Shown here: positions 1 through 14,282 of the stretch, piece by piece
How positions within the stretch are numbered: the stretch's first letter is position 1
How the letters are laid out: every line of letters begins with the position of its first letter
Made by a program: the position numbers and the translations under genes
Source of the DNA: Trichoplax sp. H2
Taxonomy: Eukaryota > Placozoa > Uniplacotomia > Trichoplacea
NCBI GenBank assembly: GCA_003344405.1
Contig: NOWV01000045.1
Span: 372,001 to 436,000, forward strand
DNA: 64,000 nt
Direction of reading: 5' to 3'
The notes under the pieces: generated by a model
Databases searched by the model: none
The model's input: only the letters and a program-made list of their open reading frames with translations
Told to the model about the DNA's origin: nothing

Positions 1-1946
1 CATAACAATATCTGGAAGCGTTTCTAGATAATTACTATGATCTTTGCATCCATTAACTGTACCACCTTATGTAAGATGAGGAGATATTATAATTACTCTT
101 GACCACATCCCATTCAATAAAAGACAGATTCGTTATACCAGCCTAGAACTAAATAAGCGAATAAGATCAAGTATAAGGTCAAGTTTACTTATGTCATTAA
201 CAACTGTCACTCAAGTCGATATTAAGTCAAACAAGTTACACGGAAACTATAATCTACTTTAGCATTGGACTGATGCAATAGATTGTAAAGAGTGCTAGTT
301 ATTTCATCCGTAAAAGTTGTTGCTACTTTATAATAGTAACAGGATCATTTAAATATGGAATTCTATCATGATGGCTTATTGATTTACAAAGAATCTCTAT
401 GGTAACCTAAGATTTCTTTTACTAGAGTCCTTCTCCAATAATACTAGCATTCAACGACATTTAGATCAGTTATGTAGAGTAGCTATAATTCTAGTATTGA
501 ACAAGGAATCGTCTGGCCGAATAAAAATTTAGTCTATCCAAGTCCTATATGAAAGTACTCGCTTCTATAATTAAATTACTAGAAAATATCTTCATAACAC
601 CTAGAATCTATTTTTAAATAGAAAATTATCAGCTCATGTCTTTTATATGCTCATCAGATTAAGCATGAACGAATTGAAATTCCAAGTTAATACCCTACAA
701 TTTAGAGTCTACATTATCAAATATATTCTTCGTGCTCAAGATCTGTGTATCAGCAGGATATTTTATTAATATCGAGATGTTGTAGCCACGAGCCATCCCA
801 AAGACATAATACAGCCATTAATCGAATTGAAGTTTCAAAATGTAACAATAATAGTCAAAATATATCTGTCCATCGATCTTTGTATCAGTTATGTAAGATT
901 TAGCCTTCAATGTCTACCAAAACTATACGATTACTACCTTCTGTATCCACATGAGAGTAATAGTAATATGGAGATTAATTTACCATAGTAAAACAAAATA
1001 TAAAAATATCGTTGCACAGATTAATTGATTAATTCATTTTTGTGCCTTCACAACTAATGTGCTGATAACTTATAGAGTGCATTATTCAGCAAAGTAGACC
1101 GTAAAATACTGTACGGTATACAATCAAAATCTTTGCTATAAATTCTATCATAGCCAAACACACTCATATAATAGCTTGAACAATTCTTTATTTCAATAAT
1201 AGAAATACCTATTAAAACTTTAGACGAAGAGCATATAATTACCGATGATACCTAATAAATCTCTATCTTAAAATCTAATAATTTGCGCCCATTTAAATTG
1301 AATATTGTGCCATAATTCATAAAGAACCCTCACCAAATTACTCTAATCATGGTAATATTTATTTTAAATAAAGTTTTTAGAAGTCTGATAGCCGTCATAA
1401 AGGTCATAGAACACTTGTTATTATTATAGTAAGATAGAAAAAGTGCAATGGTAGCAAAAATCACTACCATTCCTCCGAATAAATGAATTAAAGAAGCAAA
1501 AGTAACTGAATTATACCTCAGTGTTTGTCATTGAAGCATAAGATAAATCGTAGCATTTACTCTTATAGCAGATTTACAGACTTTATTATTAGCCCTATAA
1601 TAATGTTACGCCTATAAATTACTTTCAGGTCCAGAAAATCTATATAGAATAACAAATTCTAAAACGGATCATTCAACATCGCTATTTAAGGTCTACAATA
1701 CTGATTTTAAAGCATACATAAAGTTGGTTCGATTTAAAGAAGCATGATTATAAAATACGTACGTGCATTTATGTCAGAAGTTTAATATGGTATTTGTTGG
1801 TAAACCAATATTACTGTAATTTTACAAACCATATTCAGCCATGTAGTCTTAAATGTGATACAGGATTTAAGCATATGGAAGATATCAAAGTCTAAAATCT
1901 CCTTTTCAAAGGCGTTTGTAATTCTGCAAGTGGGCAATGGCCAGGC
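1..1946. other. Non-coding stretch downstream of myosin-I
   Basis: AT-rich sequence without any exon, long ORF or repeat that I can support. It lies just 3' of the myosin-I stop codon on the minus strand, so its right end (towards 1946) should contain the 3' UTR and poly(A) site of that gene. Confidence 0.5.
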
Positions 1947-4900
1947 CTAGTGTGGAGCAACCTATCACAACCAAGATTAAGTTGTAATTCCTTAGTATAT
2001 GCTCTTGAAGCTATCATTCAAATAAAGTTACGATAAAAGCAAGACTTTTCATTCTGTTATACAACTTATAGAATTAGCATTAATAGTTTACTAACCACTT
2101 CCATTTTGCCATCTTTACTTTTACCAATCGTCAAAGTAGAACTAAATCAACAAGTCATAATTCATTAAAAGTTGTTTGTTTCCGTAAATTTTCGTCCTAT
2201 TTCATTACTAAATCAAAGACTGAGTAAACTCTGATAACATGCTTTTCTTTATCTAAGTATTACTAACCCTTCCTTCAATTGAATTTCCCCTCGTTTATCA
2301 TTTTTCATCGTATGAGATAACCTTAACATAAAAAATATTGAAAAAATTAAATAAATAAATTTCGGCCAAAGAGACATATCTCGTTAATAAATTATCCTTT
2401 ATACGTGTTATAGCAAATTATCGCATTGAAATATTTTATTTAATAAAACTGAAGAATTTACTAGACACTGAATCCACTTACGAGGCAGAGTCCGAAATTG
2501 TAAGTACATCGAATTTCTGAGCTGCTCGAGCAAGCATCATAACAAATTCTATTACATGTTCGGAGGATAAGATTAAATCACCCTGGATCGCAATCATAAA
2601 TAACAACATTTTATCAGATGCATTTGGAGTAAAAAGTTTCTTATACCGATTCTATCTTTACCTTATCCTTTTTGTCAATAACAGGTAGAGTAAGTAGGAC
2701 TAGACCGTCTACTTTGTTGGTTACTGTAATATCTGAAATCATATAGCAGATAGATAAATATTACAATGGTATAGCCAAATAACTTGTCGTCATGACCTGT
2801 TATAGTAACTACGTGTATTCTCTCTCCCTAGATATACATGTACGTATTAACAAGCCATTCTTAATATATTTAATTTCAAAAATTGGGTAAAATATTTAAA
2901 ATCATAAAAAAGCTTGAAGGGGCTTTTAAAATAAAGCTGTAATATAATCTAAACTATAAACTTTATATCAAAGCAGAAATAAAATCTTAACTCCCTAAAT
3001 AGCTAGTATTTATATTTCAATATTGCTACCTGTTTTCTATCCTTAATAAAATTACTAATTTGCTATTATATAGTAACATAATCTTTCATATTGCAAGAAA
3101 ATCGAACTTCATTATGACGTTACTTCATATATGAGAACGAATTATTTGAATAATTTGTTATAAATGAAGATAGGTGAATTTAAGAACGCATTACCTTTAA
3201 TACCAACAAATGGGATATTTTGCTTCACTTTACCATTTTTATCATCCAGTAAGTAAGCGGCCTAAAGTAATATTAAATTGGGGTTAATATGACTTGTACT
3301 CCAAAATTAAATAATTTTAAGAGCATTTTAGTGCCTTGTCTGTAACCACGAAAATTCTTCCCCTTGGCTTGTAACCGTGGCGATCATACTTAGTTACAAA
3401 AGAAGCATACTAATGGAAAAATTATAAGATATTCTTATATCAAATACTTACAGCGGTGATTAGTATGAAATCTTTACGACTGATTATAACTTACTACTGT
3501 TTTCTCATTGCAAGTTTTATCGAATCCAGTTTGCTTAACATTTGATTGTTCCGGAGCTAAATAAAAATTGAAAAATCAATTCATTAAGCTCTTATGTCAA
3601 AATTGGGCGGTGTTGTCAATTTTGTCAGAATTCCTTAGTCTGCTTCTTATCGTCCTTGTAACTGTATGCATAATAGGATAACCCCATAATTTATAAACTT
3701 ACTCAAACGAGAAGGCACAAACGGACAACTAACGCTTTCAGGATAGTTTAGTTTCTTGCCTTTGAAGAATTCACTGGCTTTAAGTTTCAAGTTTAACTGT
3801 GATTTAAGTGAGAATTGATGTGTTAGTAGGTAATTTGCATAATTCTAGCATTAAACTGAAGACATTTGATTGAAGATGACTAAAATTGAGAGTAAGCTCA
3901 ACCGATGGATCCAATAAACTTAGCTTTATGAAGCTGCTATTTTAAAAATGCGACTTAATCTATTGTAAGATTGGTGGTATTTGCTATGCAATTCATGTTG
4001 AATCTATTAGTGCCCAGCTGAACAACCGAACAACTAGTACATCACTACGTATATGGCAATTATTATACCATAAATTGATTCTATACTTTCCAATACAGCA
4101 TACTGGTATTGTAGCACTGCAATATATAGTTCTTTTTAAAACAAAAAAATCAAGCAATAGCCCGCAACCATAATATATTTGCAGTATCACTTTACCTGAT
4201 CTTTTCGTTGAGGTGTTATATTCTTAACGTATTTTCGAACCATATATTGCATGTGCATGTCCCGTAACAGCTCAGAAGCCTAAAATTCAAATATTTAGAT
4301 TACTTATATTATACAGTATATAATATACACCACTATAAATATAATACATGCGGTACAGTATATAATTTAATAGCATTACATTCGATAACCAATCAGTCAT
4401 CGGGTAATAAGGTTATGTAATACCGAAATTATGTGTATACTTCAAAATAAGTAAATCGTACGCGTTACGTTTCATTACCTCAACCAAGGCTGTTGGCGCT
4501 TTAATCCATGATTTATCTAACACCGTCTTGGGTAAATTTCTAGCTGCTGTCTCCAAAAAACTTATCCTTGCATATTGTATAAACTAAGTGGAACAAAAAT
4601 ATGTCAAGAATTTTCTATTTTAGCCGGAACCACTATAGCTCGTTTACTTTATCAATGCAGCTTACTTGTTTATTATCATCGGATAAAGGACCATTTCTAG
4701 TGATAAAGCCTTTAATAAATCTGTTTAAATTGTTGAGAGGAAATATGGATTTTTACAAAGAATTCATATAAGAAATGCATTTTAGAGAATTATTGTATAA
4801 GTTCTCCTTACCCATCAGTTACTATAAATTTAATTCAATCAGTCGATCAATTACGACTGCAAATTTTCTTACTTTTTTATAGCTTGAACTGCTCGCTTTC

Positions 4901-7900
4901 TTCTTTCTCTTAGCCTGATAGCGGCTACGCGACGCCAGTTGTTAGCTATTATATTTACTATTTCATAAACAGATAATTAAATGAGAGAAACGGTGAGTAA
5001 TGTATTAATAACAGCAATAATCCAGCGTTTGATTTGAATTCATACCTGCAGCGATAATTCTGAGATATTCCTTCCGTTTGGTATACATACGGTACTTGGA
5101 TTGAATTACGGTCGCTAAATTATAATGATAAAATAGAAGAATCTATAACTGAATAAACTTGATTTCTTTAAAGTATTTTCAAACTATCCGCCTTTAAATA
5201 TAATAATATTGTTGTAATTATATGTTATCAGAATTTAATTAAAAATGAGATATATCATGTATTCGCAATACCTATATAATTCTTTTTCACTTGAAATTTA
5301 TCTTCTGCATCAAAAAGCATCTTTGGATTTCGTAGAAATACCTTTGTCCTGTTAATGGAATTCAGTTATTCGATATGAGAGGATATATTTTTTATCTGCT
5401 GATCTTGCAACTCGTATCAATCTTTAAAAAATTGACATCATCGCAGAGCTTAAGAATTATGGAAAATGCATTGGGCCAACGTAAGAATCTCGAGTAAAAG
5501 TAATCTTAATTTTTTCGATTACATTCAGTAACTTATTAATATAGCTTCAATGTGACTATAAGATGATATAAATCAAAGCAAGTATCGCAAATTGATCCCA
5601 CGTGCTCGTAAGGTACATAGGCAAATGTATTCAATAAGAGCCAATTACGGCCGACTATAGGCAGTATATTAACTGATATTAAGAATAATTAGCTAATTGA
5701 TAATGAACGCAATAATCTTGCTATGATTGACAATATGTAACTAACTTTCCCAATTTATATTCTTCCGTTGGGTATAAATGCTTGCAAAGAACTTCAACAC
5801 CATCTTTATCCTCTCCTAAAAATATGTATCGATTTAAGAAACACCGTTAAATGAAGGTGATCCTGAAGGAGACTTCTATTAAGCTATAACAAGATTAATA
5901 CAATGGCATATACCGATAAAACCTATTGAGCAATTATTGATAAGTATCCAATGCGATGTATTAGTATGGCATTAGGCGGCAATCAATGTCTACTTACCTT
6001 TCCAAACCGGCCAAGTTTGAGGACATAAGCATTTATATCTGCAATAAATTCAGTGATATCAATAATAAAGATAAAAGACGAATATACGGTAGCTCTGCAG
6101 TACCAAACTATTAATTACATCTTATTAACGTACAGCAACTATTGTGCGTAATATGTTTAGGTCAGCAGTCATTAAATACTTGAATCGTGTTAAATCCATG
6201 TAATCGAGATTGATATTATTAAGAAATAGTCACTTTTGTACATATTTGTGAAATGTCATCTAGTAAGCTACTAATTAATTCTATGATCTTAAACTTTCAT
6301 TTTACCTTGTCAAAAAGAATTCAAATTGCCTTCTGTAAGCAAATCCTGCGCGACGAACTCTCAAATTTTCTAATAAAGCCAAATATTTAACTTGATGGCT
6401 AACTACTTGGGTATTAAATTTATCTGTATATAGGCAAGAGAATTATTGAAACAAAATGAAATATCTAGTAAGCCATAGTAATTATTGTTTGTTAATTATC
6501 CCATAAATAAATATCTAAAGAAATGATTTACTTGGCCTTTTGTCATTATTTGGTTTAATGCATCGAATATAAGAAGGAAGCTTTGAACACAGAATACTTA
6601 GTAGCTCTTCAACGCTAGTTTTGAAGTGAGTACCAGCCTTTAATGATATTTAAGAAATGACAAAGACATAAGCCTACACGGATATGAATCATAGAACCAC
6701 CTCTTGCATTTCCTTACTGTAGCTGGCCGCTTTAAAGAGTTAATTTCAGATTCCTTGTATGCGTTTCGCAAAACAGGATTTGGACTTTCCATGATAGTCT
6801 AAAAATTTAAAAAAGTAAGACTTAAATTTTTATAATTAACTAAATAGATGTAAGTTAAATAAAAGTTTAAATTTTTAAAGAAACACTATAGGAATAGGTA
6901 GACACAAGTAGTGGTGCGCTTTAAAAAATACAGAGCTTGAATTAACATAGTCTTGCGGAATACATATTCATCGTGAATACTTATTATTTGTAATTTTAAT
7001 ACCCTTTTATGAAAAATAACAAAATTATAGTACTTCAAAGCTCATTTAGGGTAAAACTTTAACCTACTTACACTGTCACAGTTTAACTAAATGATATTGT
7101 ATATTAGGCCATCATTTATTTCTATTGAATGTTACATCGGGATACATTTGGGAACCAGTTATATTAGTAAATGTTACCTCCTTTAGGTTGCGGTATAAGA
7201 GATCGTTATTTTTGTCCACAAAGCCTAAAACATAAAATAAATCAAATGATCAGTTAGGTTTTTAAAAATAAGTAATATCAAATTGCTACTAGATATATCT
7301 CTATTAGAACCGTACGGCATTAATGACTTAACCATTACTGTAACTATTTTCAATTAAGTCATATCTAATCTTAACCAGATGTAACATTTGATGCAGGATA
7401 ATCCTTACGTAATATACTAGCACCCCTTACAAAAATTATTTTGCGATGTACTGATCAACAGTAACACTCAGCATAGGTTGTGGTTACAATAATACTAACC
7501 TTTTACATCATAATCAACATCGCCAGCATAATGTTTGATCCTAAAGTTCTAAATATATAAGAAAACGAAATATAATTGCTTTCTAAATAATAAAATAATA
7601 TTAGTATAATAAAAATATGATATATTATGTATAATATATTCGTTTCGTTTATTACTTGTTGCTTCAATGTCTTTAACAATTTCGAGTTTGCTTTAGAAAT
7701 TTTCTGGCTGTGACTAAAAGCAAATGTCATTATATTTATAATTATTCCGTAGGCGTAATTTGACTACTATGAACGTTGTCTTGGGATCGGTAAATTCGAA
7801 TGAATTTAGTCAGAATTATAATGTAGTAATCCATTTAATCGGAAAAAGCTACCTAATAAAGTATTTGTGATCGCCATGTTTGTCTTTTAATGCATCTAAA

Positions 7901-10900
7901 AAGTCAGAATCGGTAACATTGCCAGGCCTCAAACATTGTTCATCCTAAAATGATAGAATATTATAGGGTAATTATTAAATAATTATAGCTGAACAAGGCA
8001 ATCCCAAAACGTAATTTGAATCAAAATAACAACACTTTGCAGAGTTAAGTTATATAACTTAATTTTATTTACCAAAACTGCGTAGATTCCATGATGACGT
8101 TCATCAAGAAGACTGCAAATTTCCTTGTTATTGAAGAAGTCTACGGTTTCCCACTGTATTATTTGATTATAAAATAAAATTTATTCTATTTTATAGGGTA
8201 AAAGTTGCTCTGGCATACATACCGCTATGAAAAAGAGTGGTAACTGTTAGCTATTAATTATAATTGCAAACAGGCCAGTTCTGGCAATTACACAACATTA
8301 AGCATTATTCCTTGCCATTTTTAAAAAGGTAATTATGAACGGTATGCATGCAGGGCATAAGTAAATAACGATGGCAAAGTATCATATGAACAACTGAATG
8401 ATAGTATTATTGCGTATTATTTCAGAAAATGATCAATGTTTTTGTCTTTATTAGAATCATTATCCTATGGTACTTAACGATATTAATTCAACAGGCTATT
8501 TGATAATAAATTTAACCTCAATTCCTTCATTTTCATATTCTTCTTGCTCTGATTTTAGTATAAGATTAATGAATAGCTGATGAAGTTTTTCATTGCAATA
8601 ATTGATGCAAAATTGTTCGAAACTAAAAGTCAAAAAGTTGATTGATCTATTATTCTTAATATTAAAGAATTTTCTGGTATAATTGTCGAGAGCAGATGAT
8701 AGCAATAGCACCCGTAGTAATAAAAAGATCTTAGTTCGCAAACGTATCCTCCTAATGGTCAATTTTAACCTGTTAACTTCAAAAACTTCAAAGCCATAGA
8801 TATCTAGTAAACCGAGGACACTTTTGCTATCCGTATCCTAACGAAAATAGAATTAAAATACTTGATTAAATCAATCCATTTACGATATTTCGGCCGCTTA
8901 TATTAAATTTATGATTGTCAATTGGATATATATCAACTATGTAAGAATAGGGATCATAATAACAAAGGAGTTACTCTTTCTGATTTGTACATATGGACAT
9001 GTATTGATTATGAGACCTAATTCTCATTCGATACATTTTATCAAATCTATCATGACCGCTAAACTTCATCTTCAAGTTATAAGATCTAAAGATATAGACT
9101 ACAAGATTCGATCAAGCAGGAATACTAAAGTTTGAGCTATAGGATCTGAATAGATAGATCATATAACTGCAAAATTACAATATCAACTTGTGGATAAGCT
9201 ATTAGAAGTATCGTATAAATACTAGAATAACGAAGGTTGTTTGAGCTATTTCGTGAGAGACACTTAAGAAATTGTCTTAGTATAACAACGGTAGTAACTG
9301 GAAATAACCACAACTAGTCTCTATTAACATCGATTCTAGTTACCGCTAATCTAAGAAATTTATTATTAGGTTTGTAATTAGGGCTAAGCAATGAAATCAG
9401 TCGACTTACCTTGCGTACGATGCTTGCATTAACATTTTCCACTAACCAAGTGAATAAACGAGAATAAATAGCTTTGGCAAGGGCATCGCGAGCATAATAA
9501 GCTTGATCAATCGTCAAAGGAGTTAATGTCTGTAAAAATTGATATCAGTGTATGAAAGTGTGAAAAACATCTATCCAGACTATCCTATTAGTTAGCAACA
9601 AATGGATTGAAATCAATACTACAAGCGGAAAATCTATGTATCAATTTTAAGACAAAGCTCAATTTCACTATCTGCTTGCTTACTTTATCATTTCTAACAT
9701 CCACTGTCCTGTGTGTTAAAGCTTGAGTAAGTTTTATTTCGGTACACTGAATAAGCTATTAAAAATGAAATAAAAGAACTGATTTATGTGAACTTTACAA
9801 ACTTAGTTCATGGACAAATAATCGATGACCTAGAGGTAAGAATCTCCTTACATCAGCTACATTAACAAGCGAATCCTGTTTTGTGATAATGATTTTGTCC
9901 TCTTCTTCATCATCGCGTTTGAAATTAATTTCTCCCAGATGGATTATAGCCGCTACAACTGATATGACGCTCTAATTATCAATCGAATATGAAAAAATAA
10001 TTTCGATAGTAAGGAATCGTTAATCTTCCATCCTAGCAATTTATTGACAGAATAGATTGCCTGTATGATTTGCTCAATATGGATTATATAATAACTTCAC
10101 AGCTTATGGTATGCTCTACATTAAATTACAAGCTTACATTAATGAAACACAAATAAGTTACCTCAACATCTTTATCGGAAAATTTTAATATCTGGAAAGC
10201 TTTCATAAGTTCGCTGTAATCGGAAGAATCGCTTTTTCCTTTTATAACATCCGCATCTCCCTGTAGGCGACAAAATTTAAAAAGAGATTACGGGTTAGTC
10301 CATTAAAAGTATTTACAAGGAAATGTAGGTAAATTTATCGTAAAGAATATTGTTCTTAATGTAAGATATAGAATAATCCTAATAGAATCTCTATAGCAAT
10401 TTTTAATTGCCTATTTTCTGAAACGAATATTATTTCAGTAAGATCTAATGAGAATTTTGATGTTTCTTCAAAAAGGGATTTAAATGTGAAATTAATTTCC
10501 CGACAAAGCTCTACTAATAACATGTTTAGGTTGTAATCTATCTACTATATCTGTAATCTAATAACTTTAAAATTTCTGGCAGTATTTAAAATAAATCTTT
10601 TGTCCCCTATATTGACTACCTAATTCTAATTTGTCCGATGTTCTGCAGTAATCGTATTAGAATTTTCTTAAAAAATACATTTAAATACTAACGGATTCAT
10701 TTTCTCTTTAGTTGCCTCTAATCTATGATTTGACTATGAAATGTTTAATTAAAACTGTAAATTACAACCCTTCTAAGAAAACCATTCCATCTAGAATAAG
10801 ATAGAGGTTTTCTTTCAGGCATGGAGATATTTCTGTAGCAAAAATGATGCTGGAGTAATTTTACAGTTTAATTTTTTACAAGTTTTACTGGAATATCGTA

Positions 10901-13900
10901 ATACTTTCTTTAAAAAATGCTAGCGATGTCAATCGAAAATATTACAAAATCTTTTTTTGCGTGATGCTAATATGTTTTTGTATTGCAATTTCCTTAGAAT
11001 GGCTTTCTAAACCTCGTTTTAATAACTTCGCACTTTGGCTATTCTGAGCTTACTCCCTCGGATTAAAGAATTTTACTCATAATGAAACTTACATTGTAGC
11101 TAATTTCCATTTATAGATACCCTATGCAATACTTCCGTAGTTATACTAATCCTCAATGCATCTTGTCCTTATTTAGATATAGTACCTGCTTAGTGTAGTA
11201 ATAATTTTGAGGATTTCTCTGCAATCGTAATGACTTTAATTTTTCGTCACTGGTACCACTAAGTATTTGATAGAAAATGTGAAAATTTCGTTCACCTAGG
11301 AAGAAAATACAGTAATTGTGATTCTCAGTTAAAAATGATATGCAAATTAAATGTGTGTTAGCTGTTAAATGATCAAGGACAGAAAGATACAAGTATTCTG
11401 TTGAATATCAATTAGAACGCCAATTTTAAGCGTTTCGAAAATTCAGAATTGATAATATTCCCCATTAACTTTCTCGCTATTCCTTCCAATTTAGAACTAT
11501 GAACTAAATCATAATATACTACAAATTGAGCTTATCACTAATATCTTCTGAATATGCTTTCCTTCAGTTGTAATGCTTACATTTAAACTATAAGTAACTC
11601 TGATGCCATACACTAGTACTGCCTAATTTTAAGGTAGCAGAACTTCAATTTGTAAAATACGGTATATAAATCTTGTACATTGACATCTTCAAATTTGAAA
11701 TTATAAAAGTCTTTACAGTAAACTTTTCTTGAGTATCGCGATCGATAGAAACTTTTAAATTATTATTTTAGGTTATACACATATTTAATTTCAATTAAAT
11801 TAATGAAATACATTAAGCGACATAGAATTTGTTTAATAACCTGATAATTGATGAACCACCCTTGATTTTTCCAGTAAATAATTTAAAATTTTACCACCAA
11901 CAGGAGCACCCTATCCAATCAAATACATATTAAGATTACTATATATTATAGAATGAAAGATAAGTTATTCAGTTATTACGATATCAAATCCAACCATGTG
12001 ATCAAATTCGACATCCATATATTTCCCAAATCGACTAGAATTATCGTTACGAGTAGTTCTTGCATTGCCAAATGCCTTTAATCAATGAGCGGATATTTTT
12101 TAAATTGAGAGATGGTAGAAGTTGAAGGTTATAGTTTAACGAAAGGAAAATAAAATTGATACTTTATTGAAGATATAAACCTCTAATATAGGATTGGAAT
12201 TAAGCAACATATCTCGGATATCTTTTCCTCTTGTGTGTGCGCTCACTTCTGCTATATATTCCAAAATCTTTTTGGATGCCTCTGTTAATATATATTCAAT
12301 ATGTCAATACACTACTAATAGCTATCAGATTTAGAAATAGAAAATTCTTGATCTCAGGATATTCATAAACTAAAGTTGCGTTGCACTGCACAATCATTGG
12401 CCAACATCAGTAGAAAATTCAATTTCAGTTATTGCTTACCTGTTTTACCCGCTCCACTTTCACCTGAAATTAATATACATTGATCTTGGCCTTCATTGAG
12501 CATAAATCGATAGGCATTATCGATAATAGCATAGCTATACATGAACAAGGATAAAACAAAAGAATAGTCTATCATTATTTAGAGGAATAAATCCTTAATA
12601 TCTTTTTATCTACTAGTAAATAAATTGGCCAATAGCTCAATAGAGCTAAAGCATTCAGTTCTACTCATCGATCTTACATGTGTGGCGGCTGCTCGTAAAG
12701 GTTGGCCCGGTAGTAATTCTTCATGTATTGGGTAGTGAATATACCGACATCTTTGTACGGATTAACCGAGACTAAAACGGAGCCGATGTATGTCTGTCGA
12801 TTAACACATTAATAACATAATTTAGTCCAATTGATTCACTTTATGATTTTCTTAACATTAGTCTTGAACCTTAAAATTAACTGTTATTATTTTAGTAGCG
12901 TGGTTTTTTCTTCAATAAGATGTACTATGGAAAACGTAAACTTTTATAAGCGTGTATAACTTATAAAATGCTAAGCTTGTGGTTATTAGCGTTAATTGCT
13001 AAGGATAGCTCCAATTTGATTTTAATCACAAAATCGAAATCTTTAATTTTTCTACTAGACTCGATATGTGATGGAAATCTATAGCATGACTCTTCTCTAT
13101 TACTATCACAAGCAAAACATGAAATTTGGTAATAAATTCCAAAGTCTAATATGTATAATAAAAGTAAGTTTTGCCATAGCATAATTAGACTTTTAGGCGT
13201 TAGTCTTTTCAGAACTATTGGTTTAAATAAGTATTTAGTATACAATTATTATCATCGAGATCCAGTAGAATAGACCTAAGTCAGACTATTTTGCATCAAT
13301 AGGCTCTAAACTTTTGGGTTTTAATCTTTAGAACTAGTGGTTTTTACAAGTATAGCAGTATACCACTATCATCTAGATCTCATAGTCTATACCCTAGTCA
13401 GACTATTTCGCATTGGTAAGCTCTAAACTTTCGGGCTTTAACCTTCAGAACTAATAGTTTTAAAAGGTGCAGTAGTATATAATTATCATCTGAATCGGTT
13501 AGTAGTATAGACCTTCATAAGACTATTTTGCATTAGTAAGCTCTAAGTAAATAATTGAGTTCGAATTTTAGGGATCAAAATGAATTCGACTGTCTAATAG
13601 AAGCAAATTTGGCCATAGTTTATGCTCGAACTTCGGCTTACAGTTTTAAAATTTCTATTTTAATCATTCCAATACTACCAATAGCTAGCCTTGATTGCAA
13701 TATAAATCATTAGGATAGTGATGATGTAACAAGAGTTTTACACATAGTAATTGGATAATTGTAATATGCTAGCAGCTATTCTAGCTGGAAATAGCCGCAG
13801 TAAGGAGATTCCATGTCTATTATATTAATTAGTAACTTGCAACAGCTATAGTATATCCAACCTTAGAACTTAAAGCCATGTGGCGATAGCAGACAATTAC

Positions 13901-14282
13901 AATTATTAGAGTTCAAAATTAATTATAGGCGTAAAATAAGTTAAAGGGGTGCTATCATCCTTTGTTATTACATTTTTTCAGGAAATTACTTTAATACTGA
14001 GTAAATTTATCATTGATGCTTCTATTGTAGTATTATCCTAACTATCAAGATGGTATTCACTTAATGCTATTTTAAGCTAAAGTTATTTGTCTCAGATGAC
14101 ATCAAACATATGACATATTTAATACAATTAGCGACGATACATACATAGATCAAGCTTTCGTTATAACGCTTTCTTAAATTTTCCAAGAATGCTGGCTCGC
14201 TCCGATAATCTTCAAGCAAGATAAAATCTTGTACTCCAACTTGGCTCCTAGAAGCAACATTACTTTCAAAGGATGTATCCAT
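1947..14282 (-). CDS. MYO1C: Class I unconventional myosin (Myo1c/1h-like), 37 coding exons
   Basis: Actin-based single-headed motor linking membranes to the cytoskeleton. Coding exons: 14282-14145, 12793-12678, 12534-12440, 12281-12181, 12075-11995, 11910-11841, 11295-11186, 10260-10162, 9971-9852, 9746-9684, 9529-9410, 8837-8770, 8622-8517, 8153-8073, 7944-7853, 7713-7656, 7548-7500, 7224-7178, 6798-6718, 6637-6532, 6423-6306, 6038-5998, 5815-5746, 5348-5272, 5114-5046, 4945-4873, 4720-4666, 4583-4479, 4279-4196, 3796-3703, 3556-3495, 3409-3335, 3261-3195, 2723-2662, 2582-2482, 2141-2096, 1961-1947. They total 3015 nt, 1004 aa plus stop, with phases agreeing throughout. The motor has P-loop GESGAGKT (about 109-116), switch [10 protein letters not shown] (160-168), switch II DIYGFE (383-388) and the actin-site segment YIRCIKPN (588-595). 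One clear IQ motif ([13 protein letters not shown]) and a weaker basic neck segment follow, then a TH1 membrane-binding tail ([12 protein letters not shown]) ending VVAP. N-terminal VGVQDF, SLCP-like LCPQTWP and the C-terminus point to the Myo1c/1h branch. The ATG lies directly after a splice acceptor. The exact class-I subtype is less certain than the family. Confidence 0.95.
13190..13547. repeat. Three tandem copies of a ~120-bp unit in the first coding intron of myosin-I
   Basis: Units at 13190-13310, 13311-13427 and 13428-13547 share the order: a CTTT-GGG start, AGAACTA-TGGTTT, a TATA-rich middle, ATCATC, TAGACC, and the end block CAGACTATTT-GCAT-AGCTCTAA. The copies differ by many substitutions and small indels, so the duplication is not recent. 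No ORF spans the array. It sits in the intron 12794-14144. Confidence 0.85.

Noticed and set aside
7645-8230. Idea that the pseudogene at 17.4-17.9 kb is a retrocopy because one intron is mostly missing
   Set aside because: The other introns are retained and the deletion does not coincide with splice sites, so a DNA duplication plus deletion explains it better.
13190-13547. Possible CRISPR-like array because of regular ~120-bp spacing
   Set aside because: Units are diverged along their full length with no short identical repeats and unique spacers, and the DNA is an animal intron.
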